In this document: positions 1 to 10,159 of the stretch, one piece after another
How positions within the stretch are numbered: position 1 is the stretch's first letter
Layout of the letters: every line of letters starts with the position of its first letter
Source: Gammaproteobacteria bacterium
GTDB lineage: Bacteria; Pseudomonadota; Gammaproteobacteria; Enterobacterales; Alteromonadaceae
Assembly (NCBI GenBank): GCA_018222985.1
Contig: JAAEZG010000003.1
Location: 1 to 64,000 of the forward strand
Length of the DNA stretch: 64,000 bases
Direction: 5' to 3'
Position numbers and translations under genes: made by a program
Notes under the pieces: model-generated
The model's database searches: none
The model's input: only the letters and a program-made list of their open reading frames with translations
Told to the model about the DNA's origin: nothing

Positions 1-238
<238 letters not shown>

Positions 239-532
239 TTAACCTTCGATGATCGCTAGAATGTCAGACTCACTCATGATCAGGTATTCTTCACCGTCGA
301 TCTTCTGAGTTTTTACACCGTAGCTTTCATTGAATAGCACAGTGTCGCCCACTTTTACGTCTAACGCTTTCACGTCACCATTGTCCAAAATGCGACCATT
401 GCCTACGGCAACAACCTCACCGCGAGTTGATTTTTCTGCTGCTGAACCAGTCAGTACAATACCACCGGCAGATTTGGTTTCTGCTTCCGAGCGCTTGATG
501 ATCACACGATCATGTAAAGGACGAAGTTTCAT
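239..532 (-). CDS. groES: Co-chaperonin GroES (Hsp10)
   Basis: GroES caps the GroEL ring and encloses substrate proteins in the cytoplasm. The 97-residue protein is the standard length, begins [10 protein letters not shown] and has the mobile-loop sequence [16 protein letters not shown] around residues 20-35, which docks on GroEL. It is the first gene of groESL. A sigma-32-like promoter lies about 100 bases upstream, so heat-shock control is expected. Confidence 0.98.
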   Translation of the reverse strand: MKLRPLHDRVIIKRSEAETKSAGGIVLTGSAAEKSTRGEVVAVGNGRILDNGDVKALDVKVGDTVLFNESYGVKTQKIDGEEYLIMSESDILAIIEG

Positions 533-621
533 CGTTGATAACTCCTAAACCTAAGGTTGTGGTTAATAACACTGCCCCAGTGATGAGCCGGAGCTGTTAA
601 AAAATGTATGTGCCCCTGTTT

Positions 622-647
622 ATGGGGGAGAAAAAATTGATATCAAG
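622..647 (-). promoter_or_regulatory. Sigma-32 heat-shock promoter of groESL
   Basis: Read on the minus strand, a -35-like CTTGATA (641-647) is followed after 12 bases by CCCCCAT (622-628). The established sigma-32 consensus is CTTGAAA and CCCCATNT with a spacer of about 11-16 bases. It points at groES, whose start is about 90 bases downstream. Transcription-start mapping would be needed for proof. Confidence 0.75.
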
Positions 648-707
648 GTTTTCTGATAAATTTTTTTTGTTTTCGTATACTGAGCAAAACGTTACCAAGG
701 TGAGCTT

Positions 708-1031
708 ATGCAAACTGAATTTCGCTTAGTGCTTTGTAGCTGTCCGGACAAACACGTAGCAAAAGCTATTGCTGACAAAGTGTTGCGCGCACGACTTGCC
801 GCTTGCGTGAATATCTCAGCTGCCAGTACGTCTATGTATTGGTGGGACGATCACATTCACGCTGAAGAAGAAGTGGTTATGCAAATAAAGACGACACAGC
901 AAGCTGTCACTGCGTTATTTGATCTGATTCAAGCCGCGCATCCGTACGATGTGCCAGAATTAATTGCTTTGCCCATAACCGAAGGTTCGCGCGATTACCT
1001 AGCGTGGCTAGAACAGGTAACCAAACCATGA
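708..1031 (+). CDS. cutA: Divalent-cation tolerance protein CutA
   Basis: CutA is a small trimeric cytoplasmic protein with a ferredoxin-like fold. It was first linked to copper tolerance in E. coli, but its biochemical role is unsettled. The 107 residues match the family length and show the family signatures CPD near the N-terminus, AACVNI in the middle and MYWWDD before the second half. It shares ATGA with dsbD downstream (stop 1029-1031, dsbD start 1028), as in E. coli where cutA precedes dsbD, so the two are probably translationally coupled. Confidence 0.95.
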   Translation: MQTEFRLVLCSCPDKHVAKAIADKVLRARLAACVNISAASTSMYWWDDHIHAEEEVVMQIKTTQQAVTALFDLIQAAHPYDVPELIALPITEGSRDYLAWLEQVTKP

Positions 1032-2812
1032 TCAATAAGCTGTACCCTCTTCGTTATTTAATGGCGTATACCGTACTTTTTTTCGCGACATTGCTGTTTA
1101 GTACGCCGTCAGCACATGCTGTGCAAAGCCAATTTGAACTTCCCCAAAATGATGTGTTTGCGCAGCAGAACCAATTTTTGCCGGTGGACGAAGCATTTGA
1201 ATTTGAGTTTCAGCAAAAAGGCAACGAGCTCACATTAATGTGGGACATTGCTGACAGCTATTATATGTACCAGCATCGGTTTCAGGTTAAATCTGCGGTC
1301 AAGTTAGCTGCACAACCTGAACTGCCGCCCGGCGAAGCGCACTTTGATGAGTTTTTCGGCGAAACGACCGTCTATCGCGATTCGGTTCAAATTACCTACA
1401 CCTTGCATTCAGCCACAACGGATCAAGAGTTTATTATTTCCTATCAAGGCTGTGCTGATGCTGGCTTGTGTTACCCACCCACTGAAAAAACTGTTTATTT
1501 AACCGCTGTTCAGGGTGAAGGCGGTGAAGCAATTGACTTCGCCAAAGTGGCCGAAAATAGCCAGCAAAATACCTCCAGTTTTTTTGACACCATCAGTGAA
1601 AAGCCACTGTGGTTGGTGTTATTAATGTTTGTTGTACTTGGTATTGGTTTGGCCTTTACCCCGTGTGTGTTGCCTATGTATCCGATTATTTCGGCTATTA
1701 TTATGGGTCAATCGAACAACGCCACCAAGCAACTGAGCACCCGCCGTGCGTTTACCCTCAGCCTAGCTTATGTACAAGGCATGGCGATAACCTATTCACT
1801 TCTGGGCATTGTGGTTGCGTTAGCGGGGCTGCGCTATCAAGCCATGTTGCAACACCCAGCGATACTCATCACCTTAGCGGTTGTTTTTGTGGTGCTTTCA
1901 TTAAGTATGTTTGGCGTGTACACCCTGCAGTTACCACAACGCTGGCAGAATTACTTTAACCAATTAAGCCAGTCGCAGCGCGGTGGCGCGCACTCCAGTG
2001 TATTTATCATGGGCGCAGTGTCTGGGTTAATTGCTTCACCTTGCACCACGGCACCGTTATCAGGCGTTTTGTTGTTCATTGCGCAGTCTGGCGACATTAC
2101 TATAGGCGGCGCCGTTTTATACGCGCTTAGTGTGGGCATGGGCCTTCCTTTACTAGTGTTTGGCGTTACCGGTGGTAAATTACTGCCAAAAGCCGGCGCC
2201 TGGATGAACACCATTAAGCGCCTTTTCGGCGTGGTATTACTTGGCGTTGCGCTAGTGTTAGTGGAGCGGCTTATTCCTTACGTTGTAGCCGACTGGTTGT
2301 GGGTGCTCTATATCGCTGCCAGCGTTGCCTATTTGGCCGCAAACGATTTGCGTGAATTATCAACCAAAGCGGCTGCGCGATTCACCGCTGCATGGATTGC
2401 CATCGGTGCTGTATTGATCGTCAGTTGGTGGCCTCAGCCACACCATAGCTTGCCATTTACGCAAGTTAAAAGTGTCGCTGAAATTGAACAGGCTTTGCAA
2501 AGTGCTGCGGCTAAGAACCAACTGGTAATGCTTGATCTCTATGCCGATTGGTGTGTGGCGTGCAAGGACTTTGAGCGCAAAACCTTTGCCGACGAAGCGG
2601 TACAGGCGGTAACCTCAGATATGCTGCTGCTACAAGCCGACGTGACGCTAAACTCACCGGAAAATAATGCGATTTTGCAGCGATTTCAGGTACTCGGCTT
2701 ACCAAGTATTGTCTTTTTCGCGCAACAACAAGAGATAAGCCGCTCTCGTGTCACTGGGTTTATGCCACCCGAAACCTTCACTGAACACATTAATGCGTTA
2801 AAAACACGTTAA
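1028..2812 (+). CDS. dsbD: Thiol:disulfide interchange protein DsbD
   Basis: DsbD moves reducing equivalents from cytoplasmic thioredoxin across the inner membrane to periplasmic DsbC/DsbG and cytochrome c maturation. The order of parts is a signal peptide (about 1-32), a periplasmic alpha domain with the cysteine pair in GCADAGLC, a central eight-helix membrane domain with cysteines in FTPCVLP and ASPCTTAP, and a C-terminal thioredoxin-like domain with WCVACK. All six redox cysteines are present. An in-frame GTG at 1004 would give a longer protein, but the ATG at 1028 directly precedes the hydrophobic signal and overlaps the cutA stop, so it is preferred. Reductant for c-type cytochromes is relevant to the nitrite reductase elsewhere in the window. 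Confidence 0.96.
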   Translation: MINKLYPLRYLMAYTVLFFATLLFSTPSAHAVQSQFELPQNDVFAQQNQFLPVDEAFEFEFQQKGNELTLMWDIADSYYMYQHRFQVKSAVKLAAQPELPPGEAHFDEFFGETTVYRDSVQITYTLHSATTDQEFIISYQGCADAGLCYPPTEKTVYLTAVQGEGGEAIDFAKVAENSQQNTSSFFDTISEKPLWLVLLMFVVLGIGLAFTPCVLPMYPIISAIIMGQSNNATKQLSTRRAFTLSLAYVQGMAITYSLLGIVVALAGLRYQAMLQHPAILITLAVVFVVLSLSMFGVYTLQLPQRWQNYFNQLSQSQRGGAHSSVFIMGAVSGLIASPCTTAPLSGVLLFIAQSGDITIGGAVLYALSVGMGLPLLVFGVTGGKLLPKAGAWMNTIKRLFGVVLLGVALVLVERLIPYVVADWLWVLYIAASVAYLAANDLRELSTKAAARFTAAWIAIGAVLIVSWWPQPHHSLPFTQVKSVAEIEQALQSAAAKNQLVMLDLYADWCVACKDFERKTFADEAVQAVTSDMLLLQADVTLNSPENNAILQRFQVLGLPSIVFFAQQQEISRSRVTGFMPPETFTEHINALKTR

Positions 2813-2847
2813 AACTTGCTGCGATCGGCGGTGATAAGACCAGTATT

Positions 2848-2878
2848 TTGCTGCTTATCTGCATTTTTTCTCTATAAT
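2848..2878 (+). promoter_or_regulatory. Sigma-70 promoter of aroQ-accBC
   Basis: A perfect -10 hexamer TATAAT is at 2873-2878. A weaker -35 (TTGCTG, 2848-2853) lies 19 bases upstream, longer than ideal. Transcription would start near 2885 and read through the hairpin at 2896-2921 into aroQ. The position, just after dsbD, suits the promoter of the aroQ-accB-accC operon. Confidence 0.6.
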
Positions 2879-2895
2879 GCTGAAATAAGTGTTGA

Positions 2896-2921
2896 ATTAG
2901 AGGCCTAAGGTGGCCTCTAAT
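2896..2921 (+). other. Perfect 10-bp stem-loop in the aroQ leader
   Basis: ATTAGAGGCC (2896-2905) and GGCCTCTAAT (2912-2921) form a perfect 10-bp inverted repeat around the six-base loop TAAGGT. It sits between the inferred transcription start and the aroQ ATG at 2958. No T-run follows, so it is not a normal intrinsic terminator. It could be an operator or an RNA element controlling the fatty-acid operon. Confidence 0.6.
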
Positions 2922-2957
2922 ATCAATATGATAACGTTCGCAGCAGATAGCAGCATT

Positions 2958-3422
2958 ATGACGACAAATAACCAGAAAAAACACAGAGTTCTCTTGCTCA
3001 ACGGGCCTAACCTTAATTTGCTAGGTACCCGTGAACCCGATGTTTATGGTCATGCCACGCTTGACCAGATTGAACATCACCTGCGTGAACACGCTGAGTC
3101 CATTGGCATTACCTTAGATTGTCGCCAATCAAATGCCGAGCACCAACTTATTGAATGGGTGCACGAGGCGCGCACGACTCACGTCGACTTTATTCTCATT
3201 AATCCGGGCGCATACACCCATACCAGTATTGCTTTACGCGACGCTTTGACCGGTGTGGCTATTCCGTTTATTGAAATTCATCTTTCCAATATTCACGCTC
3301 GCGAAGAATTTCGCCAGCATTCCTATTTAGCAGATATCGCAACTGGTGTTATTTGTGGTTTTGGCGCGCAGGGCTACGACTTTGCGTTACAAGCAGCCAA
3401 ACAGCAACTTTCACAGTCATAA
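2958..3422 (+). CDS. aroQ: Type II 3-dehydroquinate dehydratase
   Basis: AroQ converts 3-dehydroquinate to 3-dehydroshikimate, the third step of the shikimate pathway, as a cytoplasmic dodecamer. The hallmark [13 protein letters not shown], the catalytic-loop tyrosine in [13 protein letters not shown] and EIHLSN are all present. The chosen ATG gives 154 residues, close to the usual 145-150. An upstream in-frame GTG at 2910 and ATG at 2928 would add residues, but the GTG lies inside the leader hairpin. aroQ ahead of accBC is common in gammaproteobacteria. Confidence 0.93.
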   Translation: MTTNNQKKHRVLLLNGPNLNLLGTREPDVYGHATLDQIEHHLREHAESIGITLDCRQSNAEHQLIEWVHEARTTHVDFILINPGAYTHTSIALRDALTGVAIPFIEIHLSNIHAREEFRQHSYLADIATGVICGFGAQGYDFALQAAKQQLSQS

Positions 3423-3453
3423 CTTTTAGTCATTTATTGGGGTTAAAACAGGC

Positions 3454-3915
3454 ATGGATATTCGTAAAATTAAAAAGCTTATTGAACTCGTCGAAGAGTC
3501 AGGCATTGCCGAATTAGAAATTACCGAAGGTGAAGAGTCAGTACGTATTCACCGCGGCGGCAGCCAAAGCGCGCCAATGCATTATCAATTACCACCTCAG
3601 CAGTATGCCCACGCACCAGCGCCGGCACCCGCAGCGCCAGCCGCTGCTCCAGCTGAAGCACCGGCGGCACCAGAGTTCTCTGGTCACGTGGTTAAATCAC
3701 CGATGGTGGGTACCTTCTATGCAGCTCCAGCTCCGGGTGCCGCTGATTTTGTGACCGTTGGCCAACAAGTTAAAGCAGGGGAAACCTTGTGTATTGTTGA
3801 AGCCATGAAGATGATGAACCAAATCGAAGCCGACAAAGGCGGCGTGGTGAAGCAAATTCTTGTTGAGAACGGCGAGCCGGTAGAGTTCGACCAGCCTCTG
3901 TTTGTCATCGAATAA
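3454..3915 (+). CDS. accB: Biotin carboxyl carrier protein of acetyl-CoA carboxylase
   Basis: BCCP carries the carboxyl group between biotin carboxylase (AccC) and carboxyltransferase (AccAD) in the first committed step of fatty-acid synthesis. The 153-residue protein has an N-terminal helical region, a flexible Ala/Pro-rich linker (about 50-75) and a C-terminal biotinyl domain. The biotin-attachment lysine is Lys119 in EAMKMM. accC follows 23 bases downstream, the standard accBC arrangement. In E. coli AccB represses its own operon; whether that holds here is unknown. Confidence 0.97.
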   Translation: MDIRKIKKLIELVEESGIAELEITEGEESVRIHRGGSQSAPMHYQLPPQQYAHAPAPAPAAPAAAPAEAPAAPEFSGHVVKSPMVGTFYAAPAPGAADFVTVGQQVKAGETLCIVEAMKMMNQIEADKGGVVKQILVENGEPVEFDQPLFVIE

Positions 3916-3938
3916 ATATATCGATACAGGACATTGTC

Positions 3939-5288
3939 ATGTTAGATAAGGTAGTGATAGCAAACCGAGGCGAGATTGCGTTGCGCGTGCTGCGCGCATG
4001 TAAAGAACTCGGTATTAAAACTGTGGCGGTGCACTCAACCGTTGATCGTAACTTAAAGCACGTTTTACTAGCCGATGAGTCTATCTGCATTGGTAACGCG
4101 CCAGCCACTGACAGTTACTTAAACATTCCGCGCATTATTAGTGCTGCGGAAATCACCGACGCTGCTGCAATTCATCCAGGCTATGGCTTTTTAGCTGAGA
4201 ACGCTGACTTTGCTGAGCAAGTTGAAAATTCTGGCTTTATTTTTGTCGGCCCTACGGCAGATGTTATTCGCTTAATGGGCGATAAAGTATCGGCAATTGA
4301 AGCCATGAAAAAAGCCGGTGTTCCTTGTGTGCCAGGCTCTGGCGGCCCATTAGGTGACGACGAAGCAACCAACAAGAAAATCGCCAAACGTATTGGCTAC
4401 CCAGTTATTGTGAAAGCTGCTGGTGGCGGCGGTGGCCGTGGCATGCGCGTAGTTCGCAAAGAAGACGAATTAGTGCGCGCTATTAGCACCACTAAAGCTG
4501 AAGCCGGTGCTGCGTTCGGTAATGACATGGTTTATATGGAGAAATTCCTAGAAAACCCACGTCACATTGAAATTCAGGTACTCGCTGATGGCCAAGGTAA
4601 TGCGGTTTACTTAGGCGAGCGTGATTGCTCCATGCAGCGTCGCCATCAAAAAGTGGTTGAAGAAGCACCAGCCCCTGGCATTACGCCTGAAATGCGTAAG
4701 TTTATCGGTGAACGCTGTGCGAAAGCATGTATTGAAATTGGCTATCGCGGCGCGGGTACTTTTGAGTTCTTGTACGAAAACGGTGAGTTTTATTTCATTG
4801 AAATGAACACCCGTATTCAGGTGGAGCACCCAGTGACCGAAATGGTAACCGGTATCGACCTCATTAAAGAGCAATTGCGCATTGCTGCGGGTCGTCAGTT
4901 ATCTATTTCACAAGAAGATATCGTGATTCGTGGACATGCGGTTGAATGCCGTATTAACGCCGAAGATCCGAACACATTCGTCCCTTCACCGGGCTTAATT
5001 AGCCGTTTTCATCCACCCGGTGGCTTGGGCGTTCGTTGGGACTCACATGTGTATGCGGACTATAAAGTACCGCCTAACTATGACTCCATGATCGGTAAGC
5101 TCATTACTTACGGTGAAAACCGCGATGTGGCTATTGCTCGTATGCGCAATGCCCTGAGTGAGCTTATTATTGAAGGCATCAAAACCAATGTGCCGTTGCA
5201 GAAAGACATCATGGCTGATGAAAACTTCCAGCACGGTGGTACCAACATTCATTATCTTGAGAAGAAACTTGGCATGGGTGGTCACTAA
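3939..5288 (+). CDS. accC: Biotin carboxylase subunit of acetyl-CoA carboxylase
   Basis: AccC uses ATP and bicarbonate to carboxylate biotin on AccB. The 449 residues equal the E. coli length. The N-terminal domain opens with [12 protein letters not shown]. The ATP-grasp core has the glycine-rich loop [11 protein letters not shown], and the active-site region contains [14 protein letters not shown]. It lies between accB and prmA in a tight co-directional run and is probably co-transcribed with both. Confidence 0.98.
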   Translation: MLDKVVIANRGEIALRVLRACKELGIKTVAVHSTVDRNLKHVLLADESICIGNAPATDSYLNIPRIISAAEITDAAAIHPGYGFLAENADFAEQVENSGFIFVGPTADVIRLMGDKVSAIEAMKKAGVPCVPGSGGPLGDDEATNKKIAKRIGYPVIVKAAGGGGGRGMRVVRKEDELVRAISTTKAEAGAAFGNDMVYMEKFLENPRHIEIQVLADGQGNAVYLGERDCSMQRRHQKVVEEAPAPGITPEMRKFIGERCAKACIEIGYRGAGTFEFLYENGEFYFIEMNTRIQVEHPVTEMVTGIDLIKEQLRIAAGRQLSISQEDIVIRGHAVECRINAEDPNTFVPSPGLISRFHPPGGLGVRWDSHVYADYKVPPNYDSMIGKLITYGENRDVAIARMRNALSELIIEGIKTNVPLQKDIMADENFQHGGTNIHYLEKKLGMGGH

Positions 5289-5293
5289 CCCCT

Positions 5294-6175
5294 ATGCCTT
5301 GGATTCAACTAACTATTTCTGCGCCTGAAAAGCATGCCCCACTTATTGGGGACATGCTTGAAGGCAATGGTGCCATGGCCGTTACTTACCGTGACGCCCA
5401 AGATAACCCTATATTTGAACCGCCTATTGGCGAATTGGTGTATTGGCAAGAAACCTTAGTTACCGGTTTATTTCCAGCCCAAACCAATATGCAGCCAATT
5501 ATTGCTAACTTGCAAAAGTCGAGTTACTTCAAAAACGGCCTACAGTACAAAACCGACCAACTTGAAGATAAAGACTGGGAACGCGAATGGATGGATAACT
5601 TTCATCCAATTCAGTTTGGTAAACGCTTGTGGGTGTGCCCCAGTTGGCGCGATATTCCAGACCCAAGCGCCGTCAATATTATGCTAGACCCTGGTATGGC
5701 CTTTGGTACCGGTACTCACCCAACAACGGCCTTATGTTTAGGTTGGCTTGACGGGCAAGACTTGTCAGCTAAAACAGTGGTCGACTTTGGCTGTGGTTCG
5801 GGCATTCTTGCTATTGGTGCTTTACTGCTGGGCGCCAAGCGCGCGGTGGGGATTGATATTGATCAACAAGCCCTAATTGCCAGTAAAGAAAACGCCGAAC
5901 GTAATGGTGTTGCCGAACAACTTGAAGTTTATTTACCAGCAAATCAGCCGTTACTCAAAGCCGATGTGGTGGTGGCAAATATTCTTGCTGGGCCGCTACA
6001 AGAGCTTGCGAGCGTGATTAGCGATTATGTTGCAGATGAAGGCGAATTAGTGATGTCGGGCATTCTTGAGCGTCAAATTGAAGACGTGCAAGCAGCCTAT
6101 GCTGAACACTTTGATTTTAGCCCTGCGCAAATCAAAGAAGGCTGGGTGATGCTACACGCGAAGCGTAAACGGTAA
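5294..6175 (+). CDS. prmA: Ribosomal protein L11 methyltransferase
   Basis: PrmA trimethylates lysines and the N-terminus of ribosomal protein L11 using S-adenosylmethionine. The 293 residues match the family. The N-terminal substrate-recognition domain is followed by a class I methyltransferase domain with VDFGCGSGILAIGAL (motif I) and VVANILAGPL (motif IV). It starts 5 bases after accC and has a conserved place between accC and dusB in many gammaproteobacteria. Confidence 0.96.
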   Translation: MPWIQLTISAPEKHAPLIGDMLEGNGAMAVTYRDAQDNPIFEPPIGELVYWQETLVTGLFPAQTNMQPIIANLQKSSYFKNGLQYKTDQLEDKDWEREWMDNFHPIQFGKRLWVCPSWRDIPDPSAVNIMLDPGMAFGTGTHPTTALCLGWLDGQDLSAKTVVDFGCGSGILAIGALLLGAKRAVGIDIDQQALIASKENAERNGVAEQLEVYLPANQPLLKADVVVANILAGPLQELASVISDYVADEGELVMSGILERQIEDVQAAYAEHFDFSPAQIKEGWVMLHAKRKR

Positions 6176-6213
6176 TATTCGCGCGATTTGTCAAGAGCAA
6201 AAAGTGCAAAAAA

Positions 6214-6253
6214 GGCGGCTTTTGTACAAATTACAGCCTTTTCTTTAGCCGCC
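6214..6253 (+). promoter_or_regulatory. Palindromic upstream region of dusB-fis
   Basis: The gap between prmA and dusB holds a perfect 10-bp palindrome TTTGTACAAA (6221-6230), itself inside a 7-bp inverted repeat GGCGGCT (6214-6220) and AGCCGCC (6247-6253). The dusB-fis operon is growth-phase regulated in E. coli and its promoter lies here by position. No confident -10/-35 pair could be assigned. Which protein reads the palindrome, if any, is unknown. Confidence 0.35.
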
Positions 6254-6299
6254 AAATTCCCTAAAATTTCCCACCCTTGAGTTGCACAGTTTTTAACCG

Positions 6300-7265
6300 A
6301 TGCGGATCGGCACTTATCAATTAGACAATCCGGTAATACTCGCGCCTATGGCTGGAGTCACCGACCTTCCCTTTCGACGCTTATGTCGTGAGTTGGGGGC
6401 TGGGCTTACCGTGTCCGAAATGCTTTCGAGCAATCCGCAGGTGTGGGACACCAAAAAGTCGCGGGACCGAATGGCCCACGCTGACGAACCTGGTATTCGA
6501 GCCGTGCAAATCGCTGGAGCAGAGCCTGAGTTAATGGCGGCAGCAGCTCGGCACAATGTCGAGAATGGCGCTCAGATCATTGACATCAACATGGGCTGCC
6601 CAGCGAAGAAGGTGAATAAGAAGCTTGCAGGTTCTGCATTGCTACAATACCCCGACCTTGTTGAGGACATTATCAAGGCCGTGGTCAACGCAGTTGATGT
6701 ACCTGTAACGCTAAAATTTCGCACAGGGTGGAACCCAGAAAACCGCAACGGTGTTGATATTGCTAAGCTTGCCGAGCAACTTGGTATTCAGTCATTGGCG
6801 GTTCATGGCCGAACTCGCGCTTGTATGTACAAAGGTGACGCAGAATACGACACCATTCGTGCAATTAAAGCCGCTGTGCGAATTCCTGTGGTGGCCAATG
6901 GTGATATTACGTCGCCAGAAAAAGCCAAACAGGTTCTCGATTACACGGGTGCCGATGCCATTATGATTGGCCGAGGTGCCCAAGGTAATCCGTGGCTGTT
7001 TCGCGAAATTGCGCATTATTTGGCAACGGGCGAACAGCTTACTCCGCCGAGCATCGATGAAGTTCGTGAAGTAGTTTTGCGCCATGTCGCAAATCTGCAT
7101 ACGCATTACGGCGAATTCAGTGGGGTAAGGATTGCCAGAAAACATGTGGGTTGGTATTTGCAACAACAGCAACCTGCATCAGCATTTCGGAGAGAGTTTG
7201 TTGGTATAGAACATGCCGACGAGCAAATTGAAGCTCTCACGAAGTTTTTTGCAACAGTAAACTAG
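6300..7265 (+). CDS. dusB: tRNA-dihydrouridine synthase B
   Basis: DusB reduces uridine to dihydrouridine in the tRNA D-loop (position 17 in E. coli) using FMN and NADPH. The 321 residues begin [20 protein letters not shown] and carry the catalytic-cysteine segment [14 protein letters not shown] and the FMN phosphate-binding [13 protein letters not shown]. It precedes fis by 18 bases, the conserved dusB-fis operon, so it likely shares the strong growth-phase control of fis. Confidence 0.97.
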   Translation: MRIGTYQLDNPVILAPMAGVTDLPFRRLCRELGAGLTVSEMLSSNPQVWDTKKSRDRMAHADEPGIRAVQIAGAEPELMAAAARHNVENGAQIIDINMGCPAKKVNKKLAGSALLQYPDLVEDIIKAVVNAVDVPVTLKFRTGWNPENRNGVDIAKLAEQLGIQSLAVHGRTRACMYKGDAEYDTIRAIKAAVRIPVVANGDITSPEKAKQVLDYTGADAIMIGRGAQGNPWLFREIAHYLATGEQLTPPSIDEVREVVLRHVANLHTHYGEFSGVRIARKHVGWYLQQQQPASAFRREFVGIEHADEQIEALTKFFATVN

Positions 7266-7283
7266 AAGAGATAGAGCGCACCT

Positions 7284-7577
7284 ATGTTTGATCAAAACGC
7301 AAATCGTGACCCGATTTCTCCATTTACCACTTTAGGTAATAACGCCCAGCCGAAGCCATTGCGTGACTCGGTGAAGCAAGCAATGAACTCGTTCTTAAAG
7401 CAACTTGACGGGCAAGACCCAGAAGAGCTTTACGAATTGGTTTTGGCTGAGCTTGAAGCTCCGCTGTTGGAAGAGGTCATGACCTACACGCGTGGTAATC
7501 AAACCCGCGCCGCTACGATGCTCGGCATCAACCGCGGTACCTTGCGTAAGAAGCTGAAAAAATACGGCATGAATTAA
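7284..7577 (+). CDS. fis: Nucleoid-associated DNA-binding protein Fis
   Basis: Fis is an abundant exponential-phase DNA-bending protein that activates stable-RNA promoters and organises the nucleoid. The 97 residues nearly equal the E. coli 98. The N-terminal arm is followed by a dimerisation helix pair and a C-terminal helix-turn-helix (about 73-95) containing [20 protein letters not shown]. It is second in dusB-fis and is closed by an intrinsic terminator. Confidence 0.98.
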   Translation: MFDQNANRDPISPFTTLGNNAQPKPLRDSVKQAMNSFLKQLDGQDPEELYELVLAELEAPLLEEVMTYTRGNQTRAATMLGINRGTLRKKLKKYGMN

Positions 7578-7585
7578 TTGCCCCT

Positions 7586-7615
7586 AAAAAAGAGCGCCCT
7601 GTGTGCTCTTTTTTT
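7586..7615 (+). terminator. Intrinsic terminator after fis
   Basis: AAAAAAGAGC (7586-7595) pairs with GCTCTTTTTT (7605-7614) around a nine-base loop, and the T-run continues to 7615. It separates dusB-fis from purH. Confidence 0.85.
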
Positions 7616-7644
7616 CTTTGTAGACATCAAAAAGGTAGAGCACC

Positions 7645-9213
7645 ATGCAACATCGTCCTATTCAACGCGCCCTTTTAAGTGTTTCTGACAAAACTGGAAT
7701 TGTCGCCTTTGCACAAGCGCTCGTGCAGCGCGGCGTAACTATTCTTTCCACCGGCGGCACCGCCAAATTATTGCGCGAACACCAAGTGCCGGTCACCGAT
7801 GTGTCAGAGCACACCGGGCAAAATGAGATCATGGACGGTCGTGTAAAAACGCTACACCCGAAAATTCACGGCGGTATTTTAGGCCGTCGAGACCAAGACC
7901 AAGCGGTTATGAATGAGCAAGACATTGCACCGATTGATCTCGTCGCGGTGAATCTGTACCCCTTTGCACAAACCGTAGCAGACCCTAACTGTAGCCACGA
8001 AGACGCGGTTGAGAATATCGACATTGGCGGCCCAACCATGGTGCGCGCGGCCGCAAAAAATCATCGCGACGTCACCATTGTAGTTAACGCGAGCGACTAT
8101 GACGCCGTTATTGCCGAAATGGACGCTAACAACAATAGCTTAACCTTTGAGTCACGTTTTGACTTGGCAATTAAAGCGTTCGAGCACACGGCGCAGTACG
8201 ACGGTATGATCGCGAATTACTTCGGCGCTCGTTTACCGCAGCAAGACAGCAAGTTCCCGCGCACCTTTAACGCGCAATTCGTGAAGAAACAAGACTTACG
8301 CTACGGCGAAAATAGCCACCAAAGTGCCGCCTTCTATGTTGAAGAGCAGCCGACTGAAGCCTCAGTGGCCACCGCGAAGCAGTTACAGGGCAAAGCATTG
8401 TCGTTTAATAACATTGCTGATACTGACGCCGCACTCGAGTGTGTGAAGTCATTTGAGCAACCGGCCTGTGTCATTGTTAAGCACGCGAACCCCTGTGGGG
8501 TGGCTGTAGCTGATACTGCGCTCGAAGCCTACAACCGCGCATTTAAAACTGACCCAACTTCGGCCTTTGGCGGCATTATTGCCTTCAACCGCGAACTTGA
8601 TGCCGCAACCGCAAAAGCCATTGTTGAACGTCAGTTCGTTGAGGTGATTATTGCCCCAGTTGTCAGTAGCGAAGCGCGTGACATTGTCGCTGGAAAAGCG
8701 AATGTGCGTTTGCTTGAGTGCGGCACTTGGGAAGCCGACCGCCCTGTCGCCTATGACTTTAAGCGAGTTAATGGCGGGCTACTGGTGCAAGACAGCGACC
8801 ATGGTGAAATTACCCTCGACGACTTAAAAGTAGTGAGCGAAGTGCAGCCCACAGCTGAACAGCTGAATGATTTGATGTTCTGCTGGAAAGTCGCGAAATT
8901 CGTGAAATCAAACGCGATTGTTTATGCCAAAGACGGCATGACTATTGGTGTTGGCGCAGGGCAAATGAGCCGCGTTTATAGTGCCAGAATCGCTGGCATT
9001 AAAGCTGCGGACGAAAACCTTGAAGTTGCCGGTTCAGTAATGGCTTCTGATGCATTCTTCCCATTCCGCGACGGTATTGATGCGGCAGCGGCTGCCGGTA
9101 TTAAGGCGATTATTCAGCCCGGCGGTTCTATTCGTGACGAGGAAATTATTGCTGCGGCTAACGAACATGGTATTGCCATGGTCTTTACCGGCATGCGTCA
9201 TTTCCGTCATTAA
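7645..9213 (+). CDS. purH: Bifunctional AICAR transformylase/IMP cyclohydrolase
   Basis: PurH catalyses the last two steps of IMP synthesis: formyl transfer to AICAR and ring closure. The 522 residues comprise an N-terminal MGS-like cyclohydrolase domain (about 1-200, with STGGTAKLL and [15 protein letters not shown]) and a C-terminal transformylase domain with the catalytic KHANPCG and the substrate-binding FRDGID. purD lies just downstream on the same strand but is separated by a methyltransferase-like gene, a variation on the usual purHD pair. Confidence 0.98.
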   Translation: MQHRPIQRALLSVSDKTGIVAFAQALVQRGVTILSTGGTAKLLREHQVPVTDVSEHTGQNEIMDGRVKTLHPKIHGGILGRRDQDQAVMNEQDIAPIDLVAVNLYPFAQTVADPNCSHEDAVENIDIGGPTMVRAAAKNHRDVTIVVNASDYDAVIAEMDANNNSLTFESRFDLAIKAFEHTAQYDGMIANYFGARLPQQDSKFPRTFNAQFVKKQDLRYGENSHQSAAFYVEEQPTEASVATAKQLQGKALSFNNIADTDAALECVKSFEQPACVIVKHANPCGVAVADTALEAYNRAFKTDPTSAFGGIIAFNRELDAATAKAIVERQFVEVIIAPVVSSEARDIVAGKANVRLLECGTWEADRPVAYDFKRVNGGLLVQDSDHGEITLDDLKVVSEVQPTAEQLNDLMFCWKVAKFVKSNAIVYAKDGMTIGVGAGQMSRVYSARIAGIKAADENLEVAGSVMASDAFFPFRDGIDAAAAAGIKAIIQPGGSIRDEEIIAAANEHGIAMVFTGMRHFRH

Positions 9214-9299
9214 TTAAACAGCATAAACGACGGATTATTTGCCCATTAGCAAACCACGGTTTAGGATGAATGCACGACAACAACGTTAGGAGCAAGGCA

Positions 9300-10148
9300 A
9301 TGACTGTAAAAAGCGGTATGTTGACATCTCTAGTTGCATCCTTAGCTGTGGTTAGCCTTTTGGGCTGTTCAAATGAACAAACTACATCAACACCCACGGT
9401 TGATCACTTAGCCAATGCCGTGGCCAGTGCTGAGCGCAGCGACACCTATCGCGCCCGCGATGACTATCGTCGACCCTATGAAACATTGCAGTTTTTTGGC
9501 ATATCGCCGAACATGACGGTGGTTGAAATTTGGCCGGGCGGCGGCTGGTATACCGAAATTTTGGTTCCTTATTTACAAGCAGAAGGCACGCTTTACGCAG
9601 CGCACTTTCCGGCTGAAACCACCAGCGACTATTACCAACGATCGCGAAAAAATTTTCTAGCGCGCGTTCGTGATCATGCCAATTTTTCCAAGCTTATTGT
9701 GACCGAGTTTTCACCTTCAGGTACGCAGGCAATTGCCCCCGCCGGTAGCGCTGATTTAGTGCTTACCTTCCGCAACCTTCACAACTGGTACATGGGCGAT
9801 GGCGATAAAGCTGTGCAGCAAGCATTCCGACAGTTTTATGACGCGTTGAAGCCAGGCGGTGTTATGGGCGTGGTTGATCATCGGCTGCCCGAAACCCGCC
9901 CTGACGAAGACATGGAAAGTACCGGCTACATGAAAGAAAGCTATGCTATTGCCATGGCGGAAGCCGTTGGCTTTGAACTTGCAGCGCGCAGCGAAATTAA
10001 TGCCAACCCGAACGATGACGCTGACCACCCTCGAGGTGTTTGGACGTTACCTCCGACGCTTGGGCTTGGTGATGAAAATCGCGATGACTACCTCGCCATA
10101 GGCGAAAGTGATCGGTTTACCCTTAAATTTGTGAAACCTAAAACTTAA
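9300..10148 (+). CDS. Predicted methyltransferase-fold lipoprotein (COG4798-like)
   Basis: The protein resembles a family of predicted SAM-dependent methyltransferases whose members start with an export signal. The chosen ATG has AGGAG seven bases upstream; an ATG at 9270 lacks a comparable site. The 282 residues begin with a lipoprotein signal ending LLGC, giving acylated Cys23. The body carries a motif-I-like segment VVEIWPGGGWYTE and LTFRNLHNW further on. Substrate is unknown. Export is odd, because SAM is not known to be available in the periplasm, so the fold may serve another purpose. It sits between purH and purD. Confidence 0.75.
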   Translation: MTVKSGMLTSLVASLAVVSLLGCSNEQTTSTPTVDHLANAVASAERSDTYRARDDYRRPYETLQFFGISPNMTVVEIWPGGGWYTEILVPYLQAEGTLYAAHFPAETTSDYYQRSRKNFLARVRDHANFSKLIVTEFSPSGTQAIAPAGSADLVLTFRNLHNWYMGDGDKAVQQAFRQFYDALKPGGVMGVVDHRLPETRPDEDMESTGYMKESYAIAMAEAVGFELAARSEINANPNDDADHPRGVWTLPPTLGLGDENRDDYLAIGESDRFTLKFVKPKT

Positions 10149-10159
10149 CGAGAGAGTTC

